A stretch of 64,000 nucleotides of DNA from Peribacillus frigoritolerans (GTDB lineage: Bacteria > Bacillota > Bacilli > Bacillales > Bacillaceae). The position numbers and the translations under genes were made by a program. The stretch covers positions 992,001 through 1,056,000 of the forward strand of contig NZ_SMZY01000002.1 of assembly GCF_004358755.1 (NCBI RefSeq), in the 5' to 3' direction. The notes beneath the pieces are model-generated. The model was not told the DNA's origin. It saw nothing but the letters and a program-made list of their open reading frames with translations, and made no database searches. Below are positions 26,515-35,822 of the stretch, in pieces. The first letter of the stretch is position 1. Each line of letters opens with the position of its first letter.

Positions 26515-27215
26515 CGCCATTTCAGCGATTTGTGGAATCAAAGCGGAGATTTGATTCCACTTTACGAGCCATCTCAGCGTTTTGTGGAATCATAGCGGGT
26601 TTTGTTTCCACTTTCCAAGCCATCTCAGCGTTTTGTGGAATCATAGCGGGGCTTTGTTTCCACTTTCCGAGCCATCTCAGCGTTTTGTGGAATCATAGCG
26701 GAGATTTGATTCCACTTTACTAGCCATCTCAGCGATTTGTGGAATCATAGCGGGTTTTGTTTCCACTTTCCAAGCCATCTCAGCGTTTTGTGGAATCATA
26801 GCAGGGCTTTGTTTCCACTTTCCGAGCCATCTCAGCGTTTTGTGGCATCATAGCAGAGATTTGATTCCACTTCTCGTCCCATCTCAGCGATTTATGGAAT
26901 CATAGCAGAGATTTGATTCCACTTTCCGAGCCATCTCAGCGTTTTGTGGAATCATAGCGGGGATTTGATTCCACTTCTCGTCCCATCTCAGCGATTTATG
27001 GAATCATAGCGGGGATTTGATTCCACTTCTCGTCCCATCTCAGCGTTTTGTGGAATCATAGCTGGGCTTTGTTTCCACCTTACGTGCCGTCTCAGCGATT
27101 TGTAGAATCATAGCGGGTTTTGATTCCACTTTACGAGCCATCTCATCGTTTTATGGAATCATAGCAAGGCTTTGTTTCCACTTTCCTTCCCATCTCAGCA
27201 CCTTGAGGAATCATA
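26515..27215. repeat. Tandem array of about 14 units of 51-52 bp, each a hairpin
   Basis: The core TCAGCG (once TCATCG) recurs at 26522, 26574, 26625, 26677, 26729, 26780, 26832, 26884, 26936, 26988, 27040, 27092, 27143 and 27195, with spacings of 51 or 52 bp. Each unit holds GTGGAATCA followed 10-12 bp later by TGATTCCAC or the one-mismatch form TGTTTCCAC. The mixed 51/52 period breaks all reading frames, so it is not coding. The last unit is degraded. No such units were seen elsewhere in the window. Confidence 0.9.
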
Positions 27216-27240
27216 CCAATTCTTTGATCTCCTGAAACAA

Positions 27241-27285
27241 CAAAAAAACGGATACAAATTGGCTTGCAATTTAGTACCCGTTTTA
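27241..27285 (-). terminator. Terminator of yhaX
   Basis: On the minus strand ACGGGTACTAAATTG pairs with CAATTTGTATCCGT and is followed by seven T residues. Nearly the same 45-bp element ends the nrd operon at 56989-57033. Confidence 0.85.
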
Positions 27286-27304
27286 TTCTGCTCATATGGT
27301 CCTG

Positions 27305-28171
27305 TTATCGGTCAACCTTCAGTTTATCTAAAAACTCAATGCGATGCTGTTTTCTGAAGTGTTCTTTTACCATATAAGAAACACCCTGGTCATCGTTATT
27401 TCTTGTAATCCAGTCAGCCGCTTTTTTTACATGATTAGGGGCGTTCCCCATGGCTACTCCAAGTCCGGCCATTTCAATCATTTCTTTGTCATCATCAGCG
27501 TCTCCAATAGCGACCATTTCTTCAGGCATAATATTTAAGTGCTGACCAAGAAGCCTTAAGCCGTTCTCCTTTGATACACCTTTTGCAGTGATTTCGAGCA
27601 CTGTCGGGTTTTTGACCCTTATGGTAATGCCAACGAACGCATCAGAAAGCACTTTTTCAACCTCTTGGCATTCATGCTCTTCTGAAAAGTACACTTCTAT
27701 TTTTGGGGCTGAGAGCGGTTCATCTCTTAAGTTTTCTCCAAGCGAATCGACAAACTGGACTGGATAAAACAACGGATCCGTTGGGCTTAACAATGTTTTC
27801 CCCACGATATTTGAGGATACTTTTTTCCGGTTTCCGAGCGAAAAACGTTCATGCACGATTCGGACGTTGCAATCAAATGTTTCGAGCACCTGAACGAGGT
27901 TAAATGTTTTTTCCTCTGATATTCTGTTTTCATAGAAAGACCTGTCAACTTTATCAGAAATAAACGCACCGCTGTGCGTAATCAAAATATTGTTTATCTT
28001 AAGCGCTTTTGCAAGTTTTTTGGCTGTCTGAAAATGCCGGCTTGTCACGAGAGTAACGTATACTCCCTTTTTTTGAACATAATGGATCGCTTCCCTTGTA
28101 GAAGGTTGAAGTCGACCGTTGGAACGAAGCAATGTTCCGTCAATGTTTAACGCTAGTAGTCGGTAGATCAC
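27305..28171 (-). CDS. yhaX: HAD phosphatase YhaX
   Basis: A 288-residue Cof-type HAD hydrolase. The start GTG 28171 follows AAGGGGGATTC and gives the same length as B. subtilis YhaX; the frame continues upstream to 28279 without a ribosome site. Motif I is LNIDGTLL: the usual first DxD aspartate is replaced by asparagine (N9 in place of D), as I recall for YhaX itself, so phosphatase chemistry may be weak or absent. Motif IV GDADDDKEMIEMAG is intact. Its position between hemZ and yheA agrees with yhaX. Confidence 0.85.
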   Translation of the reverse strand: MIYRLLALNIDGTLLRSNGRLQPSTREAIHYVQKKGVYVTLVTSRHFQTAKKLAKALKINNILITHSGAFISDKVDRSFYENRISEEKTFNLVQVLETFDCNVRIVHERFSLGNRKKVSSNIVGKTLLSPTDPLFYPVQFVDSLGENLRDEPLSAPKIEVYFSEEHECQEVEKVLSDAFVGITIRVKNPTVLEITAKGVSKENGLRLLGQHLNIMPEEMVAIGDADDDKEMIEMAGLGVAMGNAPNHVKKAADWITRNNDDQGVSYMVKEHFRKQHRIEFLDKLKVDR

Positions 28172-28284
28172 TGTGAATCCCCCTTCAGCTGATGTCTGAT
28201 TTCTAATATGAGGATATGTCCTTTCATCCTGAAATAGAACGAAATGCACGGCAGCCTGTTTCCATGATTTTCGAACCAAATGAA

Positions 28285-28322
28285 AACAGCTCTGTGATTC
28301 TTGCCACAGAGCTGTTTTTATA
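28285..28322. terminator. Strong hairpin upstream of yhaX
   Basis: AAAACAGCTCTGTG and CACAGAGCTGTTTT form a perfect 14-bp stem with T runs on both sides. It separates yhaX from the 28.3-28.75 kb gene-free stretch, where B. subtilis has yhaZ. I see no gene in 28323-28740. Confidence 0.8.
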
Positions 28323-28740
28323 ATTGTAAAACCCCAGTATTTAACTTTCTCCCAACAAACGTGACGGAAAACTGTTACCCGCAGCTTCCGTTGACAGAAT
28401 GGTTCAGGCGATCATCCCCATAATCGCAGACCATAAAATAAGTGAAATAAAACGCTTACATTTATTATTGCAAGTTATTTCAAATTTGACAAGGGGTTTT
28501 CTCGAAAAAATGAAAGCGTTTTATTGTTTGATTTATTCTGAATTTACACGATTTAGGATTCCCTGAAGTATTCTTTATGAAAACCTTCCGTTTATTAACG
28601 ATATTTTCATCATTTTTAGCGGATTAAGGCAATCTTATAGCGAACTGATTTTTTCATTTAACCTTTTGTTCATCATCCCTTTGATCAGCCAAGATCATTT
28701 ATTACTAGCCGGAGACGTCAATCCCATGCCGCACACCAAA

Positions 28741-28777
28741 AAAAAAAAACGGAGCATTTCGTACTCGCTCCGTTTTT
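28741..28777 (-). terminator. Terminator of yheBA
   Basis: ACGGAGC and GCTCCGT arms, with nine or more T residues on the minus strand after the yheA stop. Confidence 0.85.
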
Positions 28778-28782
28778 CCTTC

Positions 28783-29136
28783 TTATTGTTGAAGACTGCC
28801 GTAAAGCTCTTCAAGCGGCTTCATGATGATTTTATTTAGTTCTGCAATCGTCATGCTCATGCGCTGTTCAGCTTCCATCAGCTTTGAAATTTTATCGTGC
28901 TGCTGTACAAGTGCCACTGATTTCTGTGCCTGTTCAATTTCTTCTGGAGAAATTTCCTGGCCTGACATTTGCTTTTGCTGAAGGTTTAATTGAATATCTC
29001 TGAAGCTTTCAAACAAAGTGCGTGCTGAATCATCAGCGTTTACTTCATCATAAAGACTCTTTAGTATTTTGAAATCATCACTGTCTCTAAGTGCTTTCTC
29101 AAGATCGTATCCTAAATCATAAACATTCGCTGCCAT
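28783..29136 (-). CDS. yheA: YlbF/YmcA-type protein YheA
   Basis: A 117-residue all-helical protein (NVYDLGYDLEKALRDSDDF start) of the YheA/UPF0342 family, related to YlbF and YmcA. The start is ATG 29136 behind AGGAGGA, giving exactly the length of B. subtilis YheA. Molecular role is not established; YlbF/YmcA relatives act with RNase Y. It follows yheB by 94 bp on the same strand. Confidence 0.92.
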   Translation of the reverse strand: MAANVYDLGYDLEKALRDSDDFKILKSLYDEVNADDSARTLFESFRDIQLNLQQKQMSGQEISPEEIEQAQKSVALVQQHDKISKLMEAEQRMSMTIAELNKIIMKPLEELYGSLQQ

Positions 29137-29230
29137 AAGTATTCCTCCTAACATCTTTTCACGCTGTGCCTTAAAAGCACCCTACAACTATAACAAACTA
29201 TTCAACAAATTTCATTTCGTGCCCATTTTT

Positions 29231-30367
29231 CTATCTGAGCAGCATGACGACTATCGCCTGGAAGCCTCCAATGATCCCTCCGAGCAATGCACCTAAATAA
29301 GTAATCATGGTAAACTCCCTTCTCGAAATGCCAAGGACCATTTCTTCGAGCCTTGAGACAGAGAAAGATTGAACCTGCTCTTTAACAATTTCTTGAAGGT
29401 GAAGCTGCTCCAGCATCTTTTCCATATGGTTTTGAAGGTATTGGACAGCAAGTATTACCATTTTGGGGATAAATTCATCTGTAATCCATTCGGAATAAGG
29501 CAGCAGATAGTCAGAAACAGGAGCATTGAGCCTGTCTTTGATCGCCATTTCCTTTAAAATTGCCTGCTTTGACAGTGACAGAAGTTCATCAAGACTGAAT
29601 TTTTCTTCAAGATCTCCAAGTTTAATGTCTTCAATTCTCTTCCACTCTTTTTCAATTAAGGAAGTGAGCAGCCGTTTGGTTTCACTATTTCGAAGGAATT
29701 TCAGCACTTCCGGCTGCACCTTATCATATACGCTTGTATTTCCTAAAAACATTTGAAGCATTCCGCCGAGCATGCCTCTTTCTGCCAGAAAGTCATCAAT
29801 CATTCTTCTGAGGCGCTGCTTGCCCTCATCACTTTGAAAATAATCAATGCCCTTTTGAACAACAAATTCTGATGCTGCGGGAAGTGAGCGCTCTATTTTT
29901 TCGTAAAGGTGAAAAGGTAAAGCTTCTTTAACAGTCAGTACCCGATATTGCTCAACTTTCTCTTTCATTTTAGAATCGATCATTTCACTCAGCTTTGATT
30001 CTATTTTCCCTTCCAAATTTTCGATGCCGATGTCAGCAGCAAATGCTGCTGCCGTTTTTTCACTGTTTATGAGACGTTTCGCTTCATTATTTACCCATGA
30101 TGTAACGGTTTTATGAAAATCGTCATTTGCGAGCTTTCTTCGAATGCCGTCTGGTGTAAGCAAATGTCCGACAACCATTTTCCCCATTTGATCAGCAAGT
30201 TCCACTCGCCGTTTTGGAATAAGTCCGGGTGTAAAAGGGATTTTCATTCCGAATAAATACTTCGCATTATGCGGTTTGAAGAGCATCTTAATGGCAAGGT
30301 GGTTTGTGATTCCGCCAATTACCGCTCCAATTGCAATCATAAACAAAATTAATGTCAATCCAGTCAT
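29231..30367 (-). CDS. yheB: DUF445 membrane protein YheB
   Basis: A 378-residue protein with membrane helices at both ends (about residues 3-25 and 355-377) and a long helical cytoplasmic or peripheral domain with the DUF445 start motif GAVIGGITNHLAIKMLFKPH. Start ATG 30367 lies 9 nt after GGAAGG; an ATG two codons upstream is too close. Function unknown. Divergent from the ATP-grasp genes and upstream of yheA. Confidence 0.9.
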   Translation of the reverse strand: MTGLTLILFMIAIGAVIGGITNHLAIKMLFKPHNAKYLFGMKIPFTPGLIPKRRVELADQMGKMVVGHLLTPDGIRRKLANDDFHKTVTSWVNNEAKRLINSEKTAAAFAADIGIENLEGKIESKLSEMIDSKMKEKVEQYRVLTVKEALPFHLYEKIERSLPAASEFVVQKGIDYFQSDEGKQRLRRMIDDFLAERGMLGGMLQMFLGNTSVYDKVQPEVLKFLRNSETKRLLTSLIEKEWKRIEDIKLGDLEEKFSLDELLSLSKQAILKEMAIKDRLNAPVSDYLLPYSEWITDEFIPKMVILAVQYLQNHMEKMLEQLHLQEIVKEQVQSFSVSRLEEMVLGISRREFTMITYLGALLGGIIGGFQAIVVMLLR

Positions 30368-30486
30368 AACCATCTACCTTCCAAATCTCACCTATTCACT
30401 GATTTATTCATACGATGCTTATATCAGCGTCTGCCTATAAACCTATTATAGTGCTTGTTAGAACAGTCAGCAAATGAGGGTTTCCT

Positions 30487-31860
30487 ATGAATATAGAAAA
30501 AATAGCTGTATCCCCGCGCTTTACCTCTCATGGCAGAAATAGTATCCAAATCAGTTATTCTTTGAGAGCAAAACTAAGTTTGCCATTTTCATCCGGCCTT
30601 GTGAAAGTAATGTGCGGAAGGAATAGTATTTTCGCAAAAATCGTATGTATGAATGAAGAACATACTCATGTTTCTATCCACCAGGAACTGCTTAAAGAGC
30701 TTTCGCTTCCTGCTTATCCTTTTAAGATCAGCATAAAATATGATTCTCAGAAAAGATGGCTTGAGCTTGGACCTGTTGTTGCTGTCTTAACCGAAATTGA
30801 TGCTGCTGAAAAGCCGGTCTCCCTTGGAAGCATAGATTCTTTTTGCAGAGAGCTCGCTTCATGCAGCGCAGAAAAGGGAATCTTCTTTTATGTTTTTTCC
30901 CTGTCTGATTATCATCAAGAAAAGATGAATGGCTATACACTCAATCAGAATGAATGGCAGGAATGTTCTGTTCCTCATCCGAGTGCTGTCCATAATCGCA
31001 TTCATTCCCGGACCCTGGAACAGTCAGAGGATTTTTTAAGGATGACGGCAGATTTCATCCAGCATAAAGTTCCCTATTTTAATGACAGATTTCTAAATAA
31101 ATGGGAAGTTCATCAGATATTAAATGCAACTCCCCATCTCACCCCCTTCCTGCCGAAATCTGAACTGCTTTCATCAAAAACGGTTCTCGAAACGATGGTA
31201 CACCTGTACCCTGTTGTATTCCTAAAGCCTATTAACGGCAGCCAGGGAAAGCGGATCTTTAGAATCTGTCTTACAGATGAAGGATATGAACTTGATTATT
31301 CTACTTTCTCAGGGCATTTGCTGCGGGATTATCTTTCCTTTGACGATCTTTTTCAAAGTCTTCTTCCAAGAATTAAGAAAGAAGCTTTTATCGTTCAAGA
31401 AGGAATCGAGCTGCTGACTTATGAGAAAAAGCCAATGGATTTCAGGATACTGTGCCATAAAAGAAATTACTCCCAGTGGAAAATCTCTTCCGGTGTTGCC
31501 CGCGTTTCTGCGGAAAATCAATTTGTGGCCAATATAGCCCGCGGCGGCTCTCTGTACAAAATCAGAGAGGCCCTATCTGCTTCTTTTGAGTTGTCAGAAG
31601 CTGCTCATATCAGCAAGCTCTTAAATGAACTTTCACTTGAGATTGCCGAGGCTTTGGGTAAATATGCAGGCGGTCTTTACGGCGAATTCGGCATGGATCT
31701 GGCCGTCGATTCAGGGGGGCATCCATGGATTATTGAAGTAAACACAAAGCCTTCCAAAAATACAGAAGAACGCAAATCACTGGCGGCAAGGCCTTCAGCG
31801 CGGTCCATTATTGATTATTGTTTATTTTTAAGCGAAGCTCATCAGGATGAAGCTCACTAA
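30487..31860 (+). CDS. YheC/YheD-type ATP-grasp protein 1
   Basis: A 457-residue protein of the endospore coat-associated YheC/D family. An N-terminal domain (about 1-150) is followed by an ATP-grasp fold with VVFLKPINGSQGKRIFRI, IVQEGIELL, the MDFRILCHK strand and the metal-binding EFGMDLAV ... IIEVNTKPS end. Family members are found at the spore coat; reaction unknown. It is first of three consecutive paralogues on the plus strand, 29 bp before the next. The ribosome site (GAGGG) is weak. Confidence 0.85.
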   Translation: MNIEKIAVSPRFTSHGRNSIQISYSLRAKLSLPFSSGLVKVMCGRNSIFAKIVCMNEEHTHVSIHQELLKELSLPAYPFKISIKYDSQKRWLELGPVVAVLTEIDAAEKPVSLGSIDSFCRELASCSAEKGIFFYVFSLSDYHQEKMNGYTLNQNEWQECSVPHPSAVHNRIHSRTLEQSEDFLRMTADFIQHKVPYFNDRFLNKWEVHQILNATPHLTPFLPKSELLSSKTVLETMVHLYPVVFLKPINGSQGKRIFRICLTDEGYELDYSTFSGHLLRDYLSFDDLFQSLLPRIKKEAFIVQEGIELLTYEKKPMDFRILCHKRNYSQWKISSGVARVSAENQFVANIARGGSLYKIREALSASFELSEAAHISKLLNELSLEIAEALGKYAGGLYGEFGMDLAVDSGGHPWIIEVNTKPSKNTEERKSLAARPSARSIIDYCLFLSEAHQDEAH

Positions 31861-31889
31861 GCTTTTCTATTCTATGCAGGAGGTGTTTT

Positions 31890-33251
31890 ATGAATCCTTC
31901 TTACAGCATTACTGCCATATTCTCTGAAGCAAAAAAATTGATACTTCCGGCTTCCGTCAGACATGAAACGAATGAGATGATCACCGAGGTTGTTTTTGGA
32001 ACCGCAGCATCTCCATGCTTTGTTGAATTTCAGGAGCTGAATGGTGCTATTAAGATATCAAAGGACTTAATGGATCAGATCCGCCTTCCTCTTGGAAAAA
32101 CACAATTGATTCTTCACCAGAACTCTGTATACCTGGGACCGCTGATAGGTATATTTACTGCTGGATTTACCGGCTCCATTCTGCGCCCTATTGGTAATCG
32201 TTCGTTATTTTTCGCAAAATACTTAACAGCTCAAAAAGCAGCCGGATTGTTTGCCTATGTTTTTGGGGCTCACCTCATTGACTGGGAATCCGGCATTGTA
32301 AATGGTTATACATTTGATGATGATGGATGGAGGCAAATGAAAATCCCGCTTCCGAACGTTGTATATGACCGGCTGCCAAATCGGGAAACCGAAGATCATC
32401 ATGCGATGAAAATGGTTAAAAAACGGCTTAAAACCGAGTATGGGATACCATGGTTTAATCCGGGGTTCTTTGATAAATGGACGATTCACGAGCTCCTCCT
32501 TTCCCACGCTGAAGCAGCCGTGTATTTGCCGGAAACGATGCTTGATCCCTCATACGAGCAAATAGAAAAAATGCTCCGCCGTCATAATAGCGTGTATTTA
32601 AAGCCGAGAAATGGAAGTCTTGGACTGGGTGTTTTTCAGTTAATTTATGAGCCTGATGAGCATATCTACTACTGCAGGTACCGTTCTCAGGAAGATAATA
32701 TCCTGCGCAAATACAAATCGCTGGATCAATTTTTCAAGTTTTCATTTGGAAGCAGAAAGATGGAAGATTACCTCCTCCAAGAGCGGATAAAACTCATTCG
32801 GATCGAGCAGCAGCAAGTTGACTTCCGTGTCCATACAAATAAGGATTCAATGGGCCGATTTCACGTTACCGCCATTGCCGCCAAAATTGCCGGCAAAGGC
32901 AGTGTTACTACACATGTAGATAATGGAGGCACTGTCAAAACACTTGAAGAGCTTTTTGATCAGAAAGATGAACGCAATCAGGCTTTTCGTTCACTCACTT
33001 CTGCAGCTCTTGTTCTAAGCGAGAAAATCGATCAATGTATTGAAGGCTTTATTGGTGAAATCGGCTTTGATTTTGGCATAGACGACTGCGGCAATGTTTG
33101 GCTGTTTGAGGCAAATTCAAAACCGGGCAGATCGATCTTTTCTCATCCTTCACTTAAAGAAGAAGATTTGCACTCAAGAAAGCTGTCACTTCAGTATGCT
33201 CTTTATTTATCTAAAAAAGCGATTGAAGAACCAGAGGTGCTTTACAAATGA
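31890..33251 (+). CDS. yheD: YheD, ATP-grasp endospore coat-associated protein
   Basis: A 453-residue protein, the same length as B. subtilis YheD. The ATP-grasp motifs are VYLKPRNGSLGLGVFQL, LLQERIKLI, VDFRVHTNK and GFDFGIDDCG ... FEANSKPGRS. AGGAGGTG precedes ATG 31890. Its last four bases (ATGA) overlap the start of the third paralogue, so the two are probably translated together. Spore-coat association is known for the family; substrate is not. Confidence 0.87.
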   Translation: MNPSYSITAIFSEAKKLILPASVRHETNEMITEVVFGTAASPCFVEFQELNGAIKISKDLMDQIRLPLGKTQLILHQNSVYLGPLIGIFTAGFTGSILRPIGNRSLFFAKYLTAQKAAGLFAYVFGAHLIDWESGIVNGYTFDDDGWRQMKIPLPNVVYDRLPNRETEDHHAMKMVKKRLKTEYGIPWFNPGFFDKWTIHELLLSHAEAAVYLPETMLDPSYEQIEKMLRRHNSVYLKPRNGSLGLGVFQLIYEPDEHIYYCRYRSQEDNILRKYKSLDQFFKFSFGSRKMEDYLLQERIKLIRIEQQQVDFRVHTNKDSMGRFHVTAIAAKIAGKGSVTTHVDNGGTVKTLEELFDQKDERNQAFRSLTSAALVLSEKIDQCIEGFIGEIGFDFGIDDCGNVWLFEANSKPGRSIFSHPSLKEEDLHSRKLSLQYALYLSKKAIEEPEVLYK

Positions 33252-34309
33252 GCCTGCTTTCTTGCTGGCCAATCGTCGGCATCCTGACAGGAGAAGGCGG
33301 AAAGGGAAAAATCTTTCATGGAGATGGCACCTATTTCAAAAGCCTTCAGCGCAAGATGAAAGCTGCGGGCGGTTTTTGCTATGTATTTACTTTAAACGGT
33401 GTAAAAGAAAAATATATTGAAGGATTTGCCTTCAGCAGTAAAAAGCAGCAATGGGCAAAAATGGCATGCCCGTATCCGAATGTGATCTACAATCGGATCG
33501 CTTCACGGGACGAAGAAAGCTCGGAAACCTTTCTGTTGCTTAAAAAAGAAATAATCTCCTCCCAAATCCCTTTTTTTAATTCTGTCTATTTTGATAAGTG
33601 GGATGTGCATCAAATCCTGTCTAAATCTTTGCAGTCCTATCTCCCCCCTGCAGAAAAAGTTCAATCCGCAGAGGATATTCACTCTTTTCTCTCAGCCTGT
33701 TCAGGTGCGTATTTGAAGCCATTAAGGAGCAGTCAGGGCCAGGGAATTTACCGGATACGCTCTGAGGAACATCAATATGAGGTAACATCGATTGATGGTT
33801 CAAGTGAATTATGTGATAAAACGTTTTTTGCTGAAAAAAAACACCCTTTCTATGAAGGCTATCTCATTCAAAAAGAAGTAGCCTCAGATACCTTTCAAAA
33901 CAAAAAATATGACCTTCGGGTGCTCACATTGTTAGGCAAAGATGATTATCACATCTGCGGCATCGGCGTACGTTCTGCTGCAAATCGTCAAACACTGACG
34001 ACACATGTTCCAAATGGCGGATCGATTTTACCATTTGAATCTGTTTCAGATAGAGTCAGCATGGAGGAGCTTCAAATGATTGCAAGAACTGCCGGCAGGG
34101 AGTTAGCCTCCCATTATGGCCAAATTGGAGAATTTTCAATGGATATAGGAGTAACGGAATCAGGCCCGGTCATTTACGAAGTAAACAGCAAGCCTATGCC
34201 CTTTGATGAGCCCCATATTCAAACGCACCGCATTAACAAGCTTGCCGCTTTATTTATGCACCTTTCTGCAGGTACATCTTCACTTCGCTCCCGATTTCCT
34301 TTAAGATAA
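33248..34309 (+). CDS. yheC: YheC-type ATP-grasp endospore coat-associated protein
   Basis: A 353-residue protein with the same ATP-grasp core as its two upstream neighbours (FDKWDVHQIL, AYLKPLRSSQGQGIYRI, YDLRVLTLLG, FSMDIGVTESG ... YEVNSKP) but without their roughly 100-residue N-terminal domain; it starts almost directly at WPIVGILTG. Length agrees with B. subtilis YheC (about 363). The gene order yheD-yheC here, with an extra paralogue in front, differs from a simple pair. Confidence 0.85.
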   Translation: MSLLSCWPIVGILTGEGGKGKIFHGDGTYFKSLQRKMKAAGGFCYVFTLNGVKEKYIEGFAFSSKKQQWAKMACPYPNVIYNRIASRDEESSETFLLLKKEIISSQIPFFNSVYFDKWDVHQILSKSLQSYLPPAEKVQSAEDIHSFLSACSGAYLKPLRSSQGQGIYRIRSEEHQYEVTSIDGSSELCDKTFFAEKKHPFYEGYLIQKEVASDTFQNKKYDLRVLTLLGKDDYHICGIGVRSAANRQTLTTHVPNGGSILPFESVSDRVSMEELQMIARTAGRELASHYGQIGEFSMDIGVTESGPVIYEVNSKPMPFDEPHIQTHRINKLAALFMHLSAGTSSLRSRFPLR

Positions 34310-34332
34310 AATCATAAGGAGCGATGAATGAG

Positions 34333-34545
34333 ATGATTACACACTTTCAATGGCAGCCTTTGTTTAAACAAACAAATCTGCCAGGCTGGCGTGTCTCTTT
34401 TTACTATAAAGGGATTCACTGCGATGCCATTTACCATAAAAATGGCGAAATCGAGTGGGGCACGTCCAAACCTGCATTAGATGACGAGGAACAAATTCGG
34501 TCCCGCATTCACGAGTTAATGCTGTTTCACGTTTATGACGGTTAA
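34333..34545 (+). CDS. yheE: YheE-like small protein (DUF5342)
   Basis: A 70-residue soluble protein (MITHFQWQPLFKQTN start, LPGWRVSFYYKG middle). Start ATG 34333 lies 11 nt after AAGGAG; an ATG at 34324 is only 2 nt from it. It follows yheC by 23 bp in the same direction and takes the yheE position of the B. subtilis cluster. Function unknown. Confidence 0.75.
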   Translation: MITHFQWQPLFKQTNLPGWRVSFYYKGIHCDAIYHKNGEIEWGTSKPALDDEEQIRSRIHELMLFHVYDG

Positions 34546-34596
34546 TTTCAGCCTTTCCTCCGCAAAATAAGAGCAAACAGCGAAGGAGGGTTCACT

Positions 34597-34785
34597 TTGA
34601 AAAACAAAGCAAAGGAACAAAAAGATACAGAGTATGAGGGCAGAGATAAAGCCTATCTGGATATTGACCGAATGATCAACGAAGGATTATCAGGCGGTTC
34701 TGTGCATATGCGGGATAAGTACACGAATATTGAAGAGGCGCGCGACCTCGAACAAGAAGAACCTCCCGCTCAAAATGAGAGCTAG
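34597..34785 (+). CDS. Small charged protein, 62 aa, unknown
   Basis: Starts with TTG 34597, 6 nt behind a strong AAGGAGGG. The product is very hydrophilic and probably unstructured in part (KEQKDTEYEGRDKAY, ending EEPPAQNES). A possible terminator (AGCTAGGC/GCCAGGCT-type inverted repeat at about 34781-34812 with a T run) follows. I do not recognise a family; it may be a spore or stress small protein, by neighbourhood only. Confidence 0.6.
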   Translation: MKNKAKEQKDTEYEGRDKAYLDIDRMINEGLSGGSVHMRDKYTNIEEARDLEQEEPPAQNES

Positions 34786-34844
34786 GCTATCGCCAGGCTC
34801 TCTTTTTTTTATATAATAGAAAGGCAGGGAAAGGAGTTATCACG

Positions 34845-35729
34845 ATGATTGATAAATTAGCATCCCACTACAAAGAAGCCTTCTCTCTTGCCTATTCGCA
34901 TGAAAAAAAGGGCTACAAATGGTACAAAACAGAAGATGGCCAGGTATTCGGCATCCTAAAAGAAGCCTTATCTGAACAGGAAGAAAGCCTGCTTTCGACT
35001 TTATATACATCTTATGATTCGGGTTTTGGAGTACACAGTGAGCGTTCTGAAAAATGGCTGCACTATCTGTACGGTGAAAACAGCCCTCCTTTCGTTCCAT
35101 CGGCAAACAGCATCAGGTGCTATTACTTCTTCAGCAAACAGCCGGTCTCTGACAGGCAGAGCTTTGAAGAAGCGATGCAGGGATCGATTCCAGCTTCAAC
35201 TATTCTCTGGATCAGCCGCCATAAAGGCATTATCTTTGAAGAAAGCCCTGAACCGGTCATTGATAAGGAAAGCTTCGATCAATGGATTGACACATTTACC
35301 AGCGATTTTTTCATCGAGCTGCACGTCTATATTGGCCAGCTTCATAAAATGTCAGTTGAATTAAAAGCAAGAATTTTATCTGAGCAGGCAAGCTTTGAAG
35401 TGATTTACAATTCGTTCAGGATGAAAAAATGCGTAACATTTTCAGAGGCTCTGCCCGTGCTCTTTCTTAACGGAAGTGTCAGCGGACAGCTCATATCTGA
35501 ATTATTGAGAGAATCTTTAGAGGACAGCGAGCTAGTGCAAACATTGAAGGTTTATTTTGAATGCAACCTAAACGTGTCCCTTACAGCAAAAAAATTGTAC
35601 ATGCACAGAAACAGCGTTCAATACCGGATTGACAAGTTCATTGAAAAAACAGGGCTCGACATTAAGCATTTTCACGAAGCAGCTGCATTTTCTTTAATGA
35701 TGAAGTACTTGGAGCAGCTTGCAGAATAA
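34845..35729 (+). CDS. yxkF: PucR/CdaR-type regulator (YxkF-like)
   Basis: A 294-residue protein with a C-terminal helix-turn-helix of the PucR type (about residues 232-292: LYMHRNSVQYRIDKFIEKTG). The N-terminal 230 residues have no motif that I recognise. In B. subtilis yxkF lies directly before msmX (yxkG), as this gene does here; the name rests on that arrangement. AAGGAG precedes ATG 34845. It may control the sugar-transport ATPase next door, which is an inference. Confidence 0.75.
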   Translation: MIDKLASHYKEAFSLAYSHEKKGYKWYKTEDGQVFGILKEALSEQEESLLSTLYTSYDSGFGVHSERSEKWLHYLYGENSPPFVPSANSIRCYYFFSKQPVSDRQSFEEAMQGSIPASTILWISRHKGIIFEESPEPVIDKESFDQWIDTFTSDFFIELHVYIGQLHKMSVELKARILSEQASFEVIYNSFRMKKCVTFSEALPVLFLNGSVSGQLISELLRESLEDSELVQTLKVYFECNLNVSLTAKKLYMHRNSVQYRIDKFIEKTGLDIKHFHEAAAFSLMMKYLEQLAE

Positions 35730-35822
35730 CTAAGCTGTTCACCCTGCACGAAAACCCTTACATTTTTTTGTGCAACCTGTCCATAGGCTTATCCTCAGAA
35801 ATGAATTACACTGAATTTATAA

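Noticed and set aside
26448-26723. 91-residue ORF running into the hairpin array
   Set aside because: The apparent repeated peptide is only the translation of the DNA repeat; the 51/52-bp period breaks the frame and no ribosome site precedes it.
26515-27215. CRISPR array
   Set aside because: The whole 51-52-bp period repeats, including the part that would be the spacer; there are no unique spacers and no cas genes in the window.
28441-28530. Two cre sites around 28450-28525
   Set aside because: Both read GCGTTTTAT and miss the conserved CA end; no gene starts nearby.
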